Below, piece by piece: positions 14,344-21,073 of a DNA stretch of 25,780 nucleotides. The position numbers and the translations under genes were made by a program. The stretch lies in the NCBI GenBank assembly GCA_947455015.1, contig CANGMY010000004.1, positions 1 through 25,780 of the forward strand, read 5' to 3'. The notes under the pieces were generated by a model, which ran no database searches, had not been told where the DNA came from, and saw nothing but the letters and a program-made list of their open reading frames with translations. Numbering within the stretch: the first letter of the stretch is position 1; each line of letters begins with the position of its first letter. This DNA comes from Microthrixaceae bacterium. Lineage in GTDB: Bacteria > Actinomycetota > Acidimicrobiia > Acidimicrobiales > Acidimicrobilacustridaceae.

Positions 14344-15214
14344 CACTGACCTCCTTGGCCAACTTCCGGTAGGCGGTTGCCCCCCGGCTACTTGGATCAA
14401 ACGTGATGATTGGTTGTCCGAATCCGGGAGCCTCCGAAAGGCGCACCGAACGGGGGACGACTTCCCGACAGACCTTGTCGCCGAAATGCTCCCGCACATC
14501 GGCAACTACGCCATCGGAAAGATTGGTGCGGGCGTACATCACGAGCACGATGGCGCTGATCTCCAGCGCCGGGTTCAGGCTCTTCTGGATGAGCGCCACG
14601 TTTTTGGTGAGCTGCGTCAGACCCTCGAGCGCGAAGTATTCGCACTGGATGGGGACGAGGACCTCGGTGGCTGCCGCCATCGCATTCACCGTGAGGAGGC
14701 CCAGCGACGGGGGACAGTCGATCAGCACGAAGTCATAGTCGTCCTTCACCGAATCGATGGCCATCTTGAGGCGCATCTCACGACTGAAGGCCGGCACGAG
14801 TTCGATTTCAGCGCCTGCAAGGTCCAGGCTGGCCGGGGCAACAAACAGGTTGCGGACCACTGTGCCTTCGATGCAGTCCTCGAGGGGAACGTCGTGGAGG
14901 ATCACGTCATACATCGAGGACTCAAGCGACCGGATGTCGACGCCAAGGCCCGTTGACGCGTTGCCCTGGGGGTCGAGGTCGACCACAAGGGTCCGAAAGC
15001 CCAGCTCGGCAAGGCAGGCACTCAGGTTGATCGAGGTGGTGGTCTTGCCCACGCCACCCTTTTGGTTTGCCACCGCAATAATGCGGGGCAACGGGCGCTC
15101 AGCCGAGATCGGGCGAGCTCCCTCAACGACCGCTTCGGCGGCAGAGATGTTCGGCGGCATCTTCACGCCGTGCTCTCCCCCATCCGTTGCGCTACCAGTT
15201 TCGTCAGATTCCAT
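14318..15214 (-). CDS. parA: chromosome partitioning ATPase ParA
   Basis: A deviant-Walker P-loop ATPase of the ParA/Soj group that moves ParB-parS complexes by ATP-dependent binding to the nucleoid. Motifs are NQKGGVGKTTTSINLSACL (deviant Walker A with both lysines), LVVDLDPQGNASTGLG (A' motif) and FVLIDCPPSLG (Walker B). The first 40 residues are variable and the start is uncertain. The ATG at 15214 is used (298 residues); a GTG at 15244 and a GTG at 15166 with GGGGAG upstream are alternatives. Two parS sites lie in the upstream gap. It overlaps parB by 26 bases. Confidence 0.96.
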   Translation of the reverse strand: MESDETGSATDGGEHGVKMPPNISAAEAVVEGARPISAERPLPRIIAVANQKGGVGKTTTSINLSACLAELGFRTLVVDLDPQGNASTGLGVDIRSLESSMYDVILHDVPLEDCIEGTVVRNLFVAPASLDLAGAEIELVPAFSREMRLKMAIDSVKDDYDFVLIDCPPSLGLLTVNAMAAATEVLVPIQCEYFALEGLTQLTKNVALIQKSLNPALEISAIVLVMYARTNLSDGVVADVREHFGDKVCREVVPRSVRLSEAPGFGQPIITFDPSSRGATAYRKLAKEVSGGTPQRTR

Positions 15215-15383
15215 GCGTCCCAACTCGGATTTGGCGGCACACACCGCAGTCGGAGAGCAACAATCGCTGCGCGCGATGAAGCAGGTGCCATCCTGCCCGC
15301 CCGGGCCCTCCGGGTCAAGGATTCACCAAGGCGCCGATCCGATCCCAGACAAGGACGGCGAATGGAGGGTCGTCGGTCGTCAA

Positions 15384-15399
15384 TGTTCCACGTGAAACA
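15384..15399. promoter_or_regulatory. parS: parS centromere site 1
   Basis: TGTTCCACGTGAAACA differs from the 16-base parS consensus TGTTTCACGTGAAACA at one position. It lies between rsmG and parA, the place where ParB would load. Confidence 0.93.
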
Positions 15400-15431
15400 A
15401 CGCAGAACCATCCCTCAACCCCTCCTCGTTC

Positions 15432-15447
15432 TGTTTCACGTGAAACA
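15432..15447. promoter_or_regulatory. parS: parS centromere site 2
   Basis: TGTTTCACGTGAAACA is a perfect match to the palindromic parS consensus. It is 48 bases from site 1 and 20 bases past the rsmG stop. The pair forms a small ParB loading cluster about 4 kb from dnaA. Confidence 0.97.
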
Positions 15448-15466
15448 GAACGGGCGAAGCGGGGAG

Positions 15467-16078
15467 TTAGAACAGCGGCCGCTTCGCTGGCATCCCCACG
15501 CGGCGGGGATAGGCCTCGGGGCACAGACTGGCCTGACGGAGACGGCGCATGCCAGGCAACGGAAGACCCTCATCCACCAACCCAAGCGGAGCGAGACCGT
15601 CGGCAGGCCAGCGATCGGTCTCTTCCGGTGGCTCACTCACAACAAGGATGCCGCCGACGCGCAAGAGGGGAGCAGCACATTCCGCGACTGTTGCTGGCGG
15701 GCCAAAGGACCGGGCGGTCACCGCGTCAGCCTGACCCCGCCAGAGGTTGGATCGGCCTGTGTCCTCCGCTCGGGCAAGTTCTGTGATGACTCGTCCCTGC
15801 CACTGCATGGCCACAACCGCCTCCGCCAGCAACGCAACCCGACGCTCGAGCGAATCAAGCAACACAACCCTGAGGTCGGGCCGGGCCTCAGCAATCACTA
15901 ACCCAGGAACACCGCCACCTGAGCCCAGATCGACAAGCAACGAACCGTCAGGAAGGTCGGCAATGGCAGCGATGAACCCTTCAGCGTGGTCGACGTGGTC
16001 GAGAACGGGGCCTGGGCCAAGAACTCCGAGGCGACGAGCTCGTTCGAGGACCTCGAGCAATGGGGGAGAGGGTTGCAC
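15467..16078 (-). CDS. rsmG: 16S rRNA (guanine-527-N7)-methyltransferase
   Basis: A 203-residue RsmG/GidB protein that methylates G527 of 16S rRNA with S-adenosylmethionine. The SAM-binding loop is LLVDLGSGGGVPGLVIA (48-63, usually DLGSGAGFPG), followed by VVLLDSLERRVALL and the conserved VTARSFGPP. It is a diverged form, with GGV for AGF in the loop. The GTG at 16078 is preferred: the frame stays open to 16186, but that would cross the jag terminator and adds nothing family-like. No strong ribosome-binding site is visible. The position between jag and parA is the usual actinobacterial one. Confidence 0.9.
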   Translation of the reverse strand: MQPSPPLLEVLERARRLGVLGPGPVLDHVDHAEGFIAAIADLPDGSLLVDLGSGGGVPGLVIAEARPDLRVVLLDSLERRVALLAEAVVAMQWQGRVITELARAEDTGRSNLWRGQADAVTARSFGPPATVAECAAPLLRVGGILVVSEPPEETDRWPADGLAPLGLVDEGLPLPGMRRLRQASLCPEAYPRRVGMPAKRPLF

Positions 16079-16098
16079 CCGGCCATTGTCGCATCCAC

Positions 16099-16130
16099 AC
16101 CTGCGGCTGTCAGATAACACTCCCGCAGGT
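16099..16130. repeat. inverted repeat upstream of rsmG
   Basis: ACCTGCGG (16099-16106) and CCGCAGGT (16123-16130) are perfect eight-base arms separated by 16 bases. The spacer holds a -10-like TTATCT on the minus strand. It could be an operator around the rsmG promoter or a leader hairpin. Confidence 0.4.
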
Positions 16131-16151
16131 CTCCCTCGGGACCGAAAACAA

Positions 16152-16180
16152 CAATGGCCCCGCACAAAGCGGGGCCATTG
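16152..16180 (-). terminator. rho-independent terminator after jag
   Basis: CAATGGCCCCGC and GCGGGGCCATTG form a perfect 12-base-pair stem with a five-base loop. On the minus strand TTGTTTTC follows. It lies 20 bases after the jag stop and ends the rpmH-rnpA-yidD-yidC-jag operon, so rsmG-parA-parB need their own promoter or read-through. Confidence 0.9.
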
Positions 16181-16199
16181 AAACAAACGGTGGTGGTGA

Positions 16200-17051
16200 T
16201 CAGGAAGGAATGATCACCACACGGCGACGGGGCTCGTCGCCTTCGGAAATGGTCGACACGCCATCAAGTTCGTTGACGGTGTCATGCACGACCTTGCGGT
16301 CGGCCGATCCCATGGGCTCAAGAGCCTTCTGGACGCCAGAGGAACGGACTTCCTCGGCCACGCCCTGAGTGAAGCGCTCAAGCGCCTCACGGCGGCGCTG
16401 GCGGTAGCCAGCGACATCGAGGCGAACTCGGCCAGCAGCGGTGCCAGACACCTTGCGGTGAATAACCGTGCGGGAAAGTTCCTGGATCGCCGCAAGGGTG
16501 TTGCCCTTCGGTCCAACCAGAATTCCGAGGTCACGACCTTCAACGCGAACTTCGCTGGTGTCGTCATCAATCGACACCGATTCCACGCGGCCTTCCAGGT
16601 CGAAGGCATCGACGAGGCCATCAAGGAACTCGGTGACGATGCGGGTGTGCTCAGCCAGATCGACGTCAACAGTGTCAGTCACGGTGGTGTTTTCCTTCTC
16701 GGTGGGCGCGGCCTTCTGACCGCCACGGCGGCGGTCGGGGCGTTTGCCGTTGGATTCTGGTGCTGCCGGTGCTGCATCAGCAGCAGGGGTTGCGGGACGC
16801 TGCGACTGCTTGCGTCCGCCACCATTGCCACTGCCCTTCTTGCGACGATCTCGTCGTTCAACCTTCGGTCGGGGACTGGTCGGAGCAATACGAGCGCGAA
16901 CTCGGGCTTGGCCCTTCATTTTCCCAAACAGACCGCGAGATGGTTCCTCGAGGATTTCAAATTCAGCATCGATGGTGTCGACGCCCAATTGATCAAGTGC
17001 CGCGTCTTTCGCTTCTTCAACGGTGCGGCCGGTGATTTCCACCCACTCCAT
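16200..17051 (-). CDS. jag: Jag/KhpB RNA-binding protein (Jag_N, KH and R3H domains)
   Basis: A 283-residue protein with three modules. Jag_N covers 1-55 (EWVEITGRTVEEAKDAALDQ to FGKMKGQARVRARI), a basic Gly/Ala/Pro-rich linker covers about 56-125, the KH domain covers about 134-213 with its GPKG loop (180-183), and the R3H domain covers about 215-283 with the R-x3-H motif (R252, H256). KhpB proteins bind RNA and influence cell elongation and division in Gram-positive bacteria. The gene follows yidC by six bases, and its GAGG site overlaps the yidC stop, so the two are in one operon. A strong terminator follows. The acidic and basic low-complexity linker is variable in the family. Confidence 0.93.
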   Translation of the reverse strand: MEWVEITGRTVEEAKDAALDQLGVDTIDAEFEILEEPSRGLFGKMKGQARVRARIAPTSPRPKVERRDRRKKGSGNGGGRKQSQRPATPAADAAPAAPESNGKRPDRRRGGQKAAPTEKENTTVTDTVDVDLAEHTRIVTEFLDGLVDAFDLEGRVESVSIDDDTSEVRVEGRDLGILVGPKGNTLAAIQELSRTVIHRKVSGTAAGRVRLDVAGYRQRRREALERFTQGVAEEVRSSGVQKALEPMGSADRKVVHDTVNELDGVSTISEGDEPRRRVVIIPS

Positions 17052-17057
17052 GTGGTG

Positions 17058-18236
17058 TTACCTCTTCTTTTTGCGCACCCGAGGCTGCAACGGCTGCGAC
17101 GGTGATGCATCGCCGGCGTCGGACGAGGGGGTCGACGGTGTCGACGCAGCGCGATCGGAACCCTTATCGGGTCCCTTGGAAGAATCGCTGCCCTTGTTGT
17201 CTCGGGAACTGGTGGTGGTGCGACCGGTGGTCCGGCCGCCCTTGGAGGCGCCAGCTTTGGCTGGTGCCTTGGTCGAGCCCTTCGCGCCGCCCTTGGCTCC
17301 GGCATTTTTTGCCGGGCGTGAGGTTGCGCTGATCGACTTCGACCCTGACTTCTTGGCCTTCGGGGCGGCCTTGGGCTGCACACCGAAACCAAAGAGATGC
17401 TTCCAGGACTTGGTGCCATCGGGGGCACTGACGCCGTAGATGCTCTTCGAGATGAACGCCTGCTGACCAATTCGGTAGAGGTTCGACACCGCGAAGTACA
17501 GGACAAGACCAGCGGGCAAACCAAACGAGATCACCGGCAAGAAAAACGGCATGATCTTCATGATCATCTGTTGCTGGCTATTGGTTTGCGCTCCGGGGTT
17601 TCGTCCTTGCATCTGTCGCTGCTGAATGAAACCGCTGACGGCAACAATCGCGATCAGAACGAAGAACGGCAGTGCATGTCCGATGCCCTGCTGCATTGCT
17701 TTGCTCGCACTCTCCGAAAGATCAAGGCCAAAGGCCTCCATCTGGTAGGAGGTTGAAAGATTTTGGTACATCTTCGTCGACGGGTTGATCCACGCTGGAT
17801 CGAACACGCGTTCGAATGATGGGGCTTTGGTTGGGGTGTTTCCGAGACCAAACTGGTTCGAGACCCAACCAACATCGGCACCAAGATCGCTTACTCGGCG
17901 AGTAAGGCCGCGAAGGACCTGGTACAGCACCAGGAAAACAGGCATCTGCACCAACAGGGGCAAACAGCCGCCCAGCGGATTAATGCTGTTTTCCTTATAA
18001 AACTTCAGAAGTTCTTCATTGAGCTTCTGTCGATCGTCTTTGTACCGGGTCTGAATCTTCTTCATCTCCGGCTGGAGTTGCTGCATGACCATCATCGAGC
18101 GCGTGCCCTTGAGGGTCAGCGGCGTCACGATGATCATCACGACCAGCGTCAGCAGGATGATGGCAACGGCATAGTTCCCGGTGATGTCGTAGAAGAACGC
18201 CAACACTGACGCGAAGGCTTTAAAAAACGCTTCCAT
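17058..18236 (-). CDS. yidC: membrane protein insertase YidC/OxaA
   Basis: A 392-residue insertase that places newly made proteins into the cytoplasmic membrane, alone or with SecYEG. After a short outer part, the first core helix (NYAVAIILLTLVVMIIVTPL) leads to the coiled-coil hairpin (about 45-85: MVMQQLQPEMKKIQTRYKDD). R46 in LKGTRSMM matches the conserved arginine of the hydrophilic groove. Further marks are PLGGCLPLLVQMPVFLVLYQ and a long insertion before the FFVLIAIVAVSGF and MPFFLPVISFGLPAGLVLYF helices. Residues from about 300 form a Lys/Ala/Ser/Gly-rich tail ending RVRKKKR, likely ribosome-binding. The ATG at 18236 lies three bases from the yidD stop. Confidence 0.96.
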   Translation of the reverse strand: MEAFFKAFASVLAFFYDITGNYAVAIILLTLVVMIIVTPLTLKGTRSMMVMQQLQPEMKKIQTRYKDDRQKLNEELLKFYKENSINPLGGCLPLLVQMPVFLVLYQVLRGLTRRVSDLGADVGWVSNQFGLGNTPTKAPSFERVFDPAWINPSTKMYQNLSTSYQMEAFGLDLSESASKAMQQGIGHALPFFVLIAIVAVSGFIQQRQMQGRNPGAQTNSQQQMIMKIMPFFLPVISFGLPAGLVLYFAVSNLYRIGQQAFISKSIYGVSAPDGTKSWKHLFGFGVQPKAAPKAKKSGSKSISATSRPAKNAGAKGGAKGSTKAPAKAGASKGGRTTGRTTTSSRDNKGSDSSKGPDKGSDRAASTPSTPSSDAGDASPSQPLQPRVRKKKR

Positions 18237-18239
18237 TGA

Positions 18240-18530
18240 CTAGGCGGCCTTCCTATCGGGAACGGGATCCCACCCGGATCCACCCCAAGGATGGCACCGG
18301 CCCAGACGTCGAATCGACAACCAGGAGCCCCGAACGAACCCATGCACCTCGAATGCTTCAAGGGCGTAGGACGAACAGGAGGGGACATAACGGCAGGGAG
18401 AAACCCTGCCGGCAAACAACCATTGATAGCCGCGCACACACCATGTCGTCAGACGCGCAGGAATAGAAAGGCGACGCGCCGGGTCAGTTGCCGGCGAAGA
18501 ATCGTGGTCGTGCTGACAAGCTGCGCTCAT
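18240..18530 (-). CDS. yidD: membrane protein insertion efficiency factor YidD
   Basis: A 96-residue YidD protein. The family core GYQWLFAGRVSPCRYVPSCSSYALEAFEVHG is followed by GSWLSIRRLGRCHPWGGSGWDPVP; the three conserved cysteines are C46, C52 and C79. YidD is a small membrane-associated protein that helps YidC. The ATG at 18530 overlaps the rnpA stop as ATGA, with AGGGA seven bases upstream; the frame stays open to 18629 only within rnpA. It fits the conserved rnpA-yidD-yidC order. Confidence 0.95.
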   Translation of the reverse strand: MSAACQHDHDSSPATDPARRLSIPARLTTWCVRGYQWLFAGRVSPCRYVPSCSSYALEAFEVHGFVRGSWLSIRRLGRCHPWGGSGWDPVPDRKAA

Positions 18531-18880
18531 CGGGAGGTCCCTACGAGTCGATCGAGACAGCTGTCGACGTCTCGCAACAGGACCTCGCGACTTGCTTCGG
18601 CCGCACCGGGCTGAATGGCAAAAAGCCAAGCGCCAGAAGGAAAGCGGCTGGAATCCGCTGCGCGGACCTCGCCCAGATACGCCCGCACCTGGCGGCGTAA
18701 GCGATTCCGAACCACAGCTGTTCCGACCTTGCGGGACACTGCGAACGCGACGCGCGGCGGCTCGTCGCCGGTCAATGGTGATGGAGCCAACATGGTCACC
18801 GACACGGTGCCACTACGGACCCGACGACCGCGCCGCCGCAGTTCTTGGAACGTGCGGCGGTCACGAACTCGCCAGATCAG
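18527..18880 (-). CDS. rnpA: ribonuclease P protein component, probable CTG start
   Basis: RnpA is the protein cofactor of RNase P, which trims the 5' end of tRNA precursors. The conserved core is PRVAFAVSRKVGTAVVRNRL with the RNR motif. Counted from a GTG at 18805 the protein would be only 92 residues and would lack the family's first helix and strand. The same frame continues upstream and encodes that part: IWRVRDRRTFQELRRRGRR with the conserved phenylalanine, then RSGTVSVTML. No ATG, GTG or TTG occurs in the frame upstream of 18805 before a stop codon near the start of rpmH. The best start is CTG at 18880, which overlaps the rpmH stop as CTGA, giving 117 residues, a normal length. Translation is probably coupled to rpmH. 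The gene overlaps yidD by ATGA. Confidence 0.9.
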   Translation of the reverse strand: MIWRVRDRRTFQELRRRGRRVRSGTVSVTMLAPSPLTGDEPPRVAFAVSRKVGTAVVRNRLRRQVRAYLGEVRAADSSRFPSGAWLFAIQPGAAEASREVLLRDVDSCLDRLVGTSR

Positions 18881-19011
18881 GCCGACAGACGTCGACGGCC
18901 CTTGAGCCGGCGCGACCGCAGAACGTTGCGTCCGGCGCGGGTGGCCATACGGGAACGGAAGCCATGCTTCTTCGCCCGGCGGCGGTTATTGGGCTGAAAA
19001 GTACGCTTCAC
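18877..19011 (-). CDS. rpmH: 50S ribosomal protein L34
   Basis: A 44-residue L34, too short for a default ORF search: MKRTFQPNNRRRAKKHGFRS continues to a Lys/Arg-rich end RLKGRRRLSA. L34 is a basic protein of the large ribosomal subunit. The GTG start at 19011 has GGAGG six bases upstream, and the TGA at 18877-18879 overlaps the probable CTG start of rnpA. It is the first gene of the minus-strand operon and diverges from dnaA, as in most bacteria. Confidence 0.97.
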   Translation of the reverse strand: MKRTFQPNNRRRAKKHGFRSRMATRAGRNVLRSRRLKGRRRLSA

Positions 19012-19341
19012 GAGGGGCCTCCGCGATCTGTTGAACCCAGAAGGGGTCCACGGATCGTTGCTTCAATAGACAACGGTTGTGGTGTGGAAACGGGCCCGGC
19101 CTGACGCGTGCGCAAGGAGCCCGACACCTGTTCGGGTGACAACGCTAGAGGGTGGAGGCCGGATGCAGCAACATCAGTGAGGTGCTACCGTCCTCCGCCC
19201 GTCCACAGGGCCTCGATAGCGGCGCTCTTGAGCGGGGCATACCTGTGCAGAACAGTGGCGGACCACTCCGTGTGGACAGACGTCGGGTTTTCCACAAGTG
19301 TGGGCAGTGTTGTGGAACCAAACCCATTGTCAGGGGCCGTC
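19012..19341. promoter_or_regulatory. rpmH-dnaA divergent control region with DnaA-box-like sites
   Basis: This 330-base gap has no convincing gene. It holds DnaA-box-like nonamers: TGTGGACAG at 19271-19279 (one mismatch to TTGTCCACA in reverse) and TTTTCCACA at 19288-19296 (fits TTWTNCACA). The arms TTCCACAA (19290-19297) and TTGTGGAA (19310-19317) form a perfect inverted repeat 12 bases apart, just before the dnaA start. This suggests DnaA autoregulation. A -10-like TACCGT lies at 19185-19190. The dnaA frame is open from 19108 through this region. Confidence 0.65.
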
Positions 19342-20754
19342 GTGCAGCTGGACCAAGCCGAACAGTTGTGGATGAAGTGCACGGTGGCGCTGCGCGAGCA
19401 GGTGTCCGAGGCCGTGTGGCTCACGACGTTTTCAATGGTGACCCCGCTCGGTCTCGACGGGACAACGCTTTCGGTCGCTGTGCCCAGTTCTGTGGTGAAG
19501 GAACGGATTGAAACCCGCTACTTGACCCTGGTGAACGGCGCACTGGCAGACATTGGCCAGAGTGGTGTCCGCCTCTCCATCGAGGTTCAGACCGACGTTG
19601 CCCCCGCTTCTGCCAACTTCTCCCCAAACCCATCCACAGGCAACGCCACAGATCTCCCCAACGATTCCCAGAATCTGTTGACAACTCCCGCGAATCTGGG
19701 GACAACCCCCGTGCCGGAGCAGGAACTTGGGTTACCCGTTAATCCTCGCTACACCTTTGACGCATTCGTCACCGGTACCTCGAATCGCTTCGCCCATGCC
19801 GCCGCCCTCAGCGTGGCCGAGACTCCGGCGAAGTCCTACAACCCACTCTTTATCTATGGCGACGCAGGTCTGGGCAAGACCCATCTTCTCCAGGCCATCG
19901 CCAACTACGTCCGCGAGATTTATCCGGGTCATCAGGTTCGCTACGTCTCGACCGAACAGTTCCTTAATCAATACGTGGACGCCATCCGCCAGAACACGAT
20001 GCCGGAGTTCAAGAAGCGCTATCGAGAAATCGATGTGCTCCTCCTCGACGACATTCAAATCATCGAAGGCAAAGAGGGTCTGCAAGAAGAGCTCTTCCAT
20101 ACCTTCGAGTCGCTCTATCAGGGCAACGCTCAGATCGTGCTTTCCTCGGATCGTCCACCGGATGCCATTTCAACCCTCGAGGATCGGCTTCGGAGCCGCT
20201 TCAAAATGGGCCTCATCACCGAGATCAATCCTCCGGAGCTCGAGACCCGATTGGCAATTCTCCGCAAGAAGGCCGAGCGCGAACCCATCGCACCGCCGGC
20301 CGACGTCCTTGAATTCATTGCCTCAAACATCACGAACAACATTCGTGAACTCGAAGGCGCCCTCATCCGAGTCTGCGCCTTTGCCAGTCTCACGGGGAAC
20401 CCCCTCACAGTGGAATTGGCCGAAGGGGTCTTGAGCGACATCCTCACCAACAGCCAACCTCGCCCGATTACCCCGGCACTCATCCTCGAGAAGACCTCGG
20501 AAATGTTTGATTTCACGATTGACGAGATCCGCGGTCAGAGCCGCCGTCGACCATTGGTCACCGCTCGCCAGATCGGCATGTACGTCATGCGAGAAATGAC
20601 CGACCTCAGTTATCCGGCCATCGCCCGAGAGTTCGGCGGCCGTGACCACACAACGGTCATTCACGCTGTTGAAAAAATCAGTGGGCTCATGAAAGAGCGT
20701 CGACAGATTTACGACCAGGTCACTGAGCTCACTCAGCGAATCAGGAACTGTTGA
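19342..20754 (+). CDS. dnaA: chromosomal replication initiator DnaA
   Basis: An AAA+ initiator that opens oriC. With the GTG at 19342 (AGGGG five bases upstream) it has 470 residues. Domain I begins at AEQLWMKCTVALREQVSEAVW, and a Pro/Asn/Thr-rich domain II follows. Domain III has Walker A GDAGLGKTHLLQ (173-184), Walker B LLLDDIQ (233-239) and the arginine-finger region STLEDRLRSRFKMGL. Domain IV carries the DnaA signature GGRDHTTVIHAVEKI (432-446). The frame is open back to 19108, but the added residues are not DnaA-like and are crowded with DnaA-box-like DNA; a GTG at 19312 is a second possibility. Boxes upstream suggest autorepression, and oriC follows directly. Confidence 0.97.
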   Translation: MQLDQAEQLWMKCTVALREQVSEAVWLTTFSMVTPLGLDGTTLSVAVPSSVVKERIETRYLTLVNGALADIGQSGVRLSIEVQTDVAPASANFSPNPSTGNATDLPNDSQNLLTTPANLGTTPVPEQELGLPVNPRYTFDAFVTGTSNRFAHAAALSVAETPAKSYNPLFIYGDAGLGKTHLLQAIANYVREIYPGHQVRYVSTEQFLNQYVDAIRQNTMPEFKKRYREIDVLLLDDIQIIEGKEGLQEELFHTFESLYQGNAQIVLSSDRPPDAISTLEDRLRSRFKMGLITEINPPELETRLAILRKKAEREPIAPPADVLEFIASNITNNIRELEGALIRVCAFASLTGNPLTVELAEGVLSDILTNSQPRPITPALILEKTSEMFDFTIDEIRGQSRRRPLVTARQIGMYVMREMTDLSYPAIAREFGGRDHTTVIHAVEKISGLMKERRQIYDQVTELTQRIRNC

Positions 20755-21073
20755 CCCTCGTGACCCTCAACCACCGCTTGAGCCGAACGTCCGCGCGCAG
20801 TTTCGAACGCTCGCGCGGTGGACAACCCGGTGGACCAAGGCGCGCGCGGTACTGCATGAAAAGTGGACGACCAGTAGGTGATCCCCCGCGCTGTCACTCC
20901 CACCGTTCAGACTGTGGATCACTGTGGATGACGCAGGGACAACAAAAGCGACATCACGCAGGGACTATGCCGCTTTGTCCACAATCCACAGCCCTTATTA
21001 CAACTACTACCAATTTCTCATTCTTTTTTACAACTACAACAAGCAAGACCGTCTGTCAGGAAAGTGAGCCGAC
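20755..21073. other. oriC: oriC, origin of replication (dnaA-dnaN gap)
   Basis: This 319-base non-coding gap has a cluster of DnaA boxes followed by AT-rich DNA. Boxes include GGTGGACAA (20817-20825, reverse, one mismatch), TGTGGATCA (20913-20921, reverse), TGTGGATGA (20923-20931, reverse), TTGTCCACA (20975-20983, perfect mycobacterial-type) and CAATCCACA (20982-20990). From about 20995 to 21050 the sequence is AT-rich with a six-T run and a repeated ACAACTAC (21000-21007 and 21030-21037), a likely unwinding element. A 108-codon frame across the gap has no protein-like features. Confidence 0.93.
20975..21012 (+). promoter_or_regulatory. basal unwinding element: DnaA boxes, GC cluster, DnaA-trios
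   Basis: In order: TTGTCCACA, overlapping by two bases with CAATCCACA; the short GC cluster GCCC (20991-20994); then triplets TTA TTA CAA CTA CTA CCA (20995-21012), and T-rich DNA. This is the same order as the B. subtilis origin element, where DnaA loads from the boxes onto trios read 3'-(G/A)AT-5' on the opposite strand. Four of the six triplets fit. Confidence 0.7.

Noticed and set aside
14344..14505. Upstream extension of parB.
   Set aside because: It lies within parA; the AAGGAGG site and the family-typical N-terminus place the start at 14343.
15062..15901. A long plus-strand frame of 279 codons.
   Set aside because: It overlaps parA, both parS sites and rsmG on the other strand and shows no domain; it is a shadow.
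16079..16186. Upstream extension of rsmG.
   Set aside because: It would run through the jag terminator hairpin, and the encoded residues are unlike RsmG.
17800..17815. A second perfect SOS-box match, TCGAAC-ACGC-GTTCGA.
   Set aside because: It lies inside the yidC coding region and is produced by ordinary codons for Phe-Glu-Arg-Val-Phe-Asp; no promoter is nearby.
19108..19341. A 78-codon N-terminal extension of dnaA.
   Set aside because: The added residues do not resemble DnaA, the DNA is rich in DnaA-box-like sites, and a GTG with AGGGG at the right distance starts at 19342.
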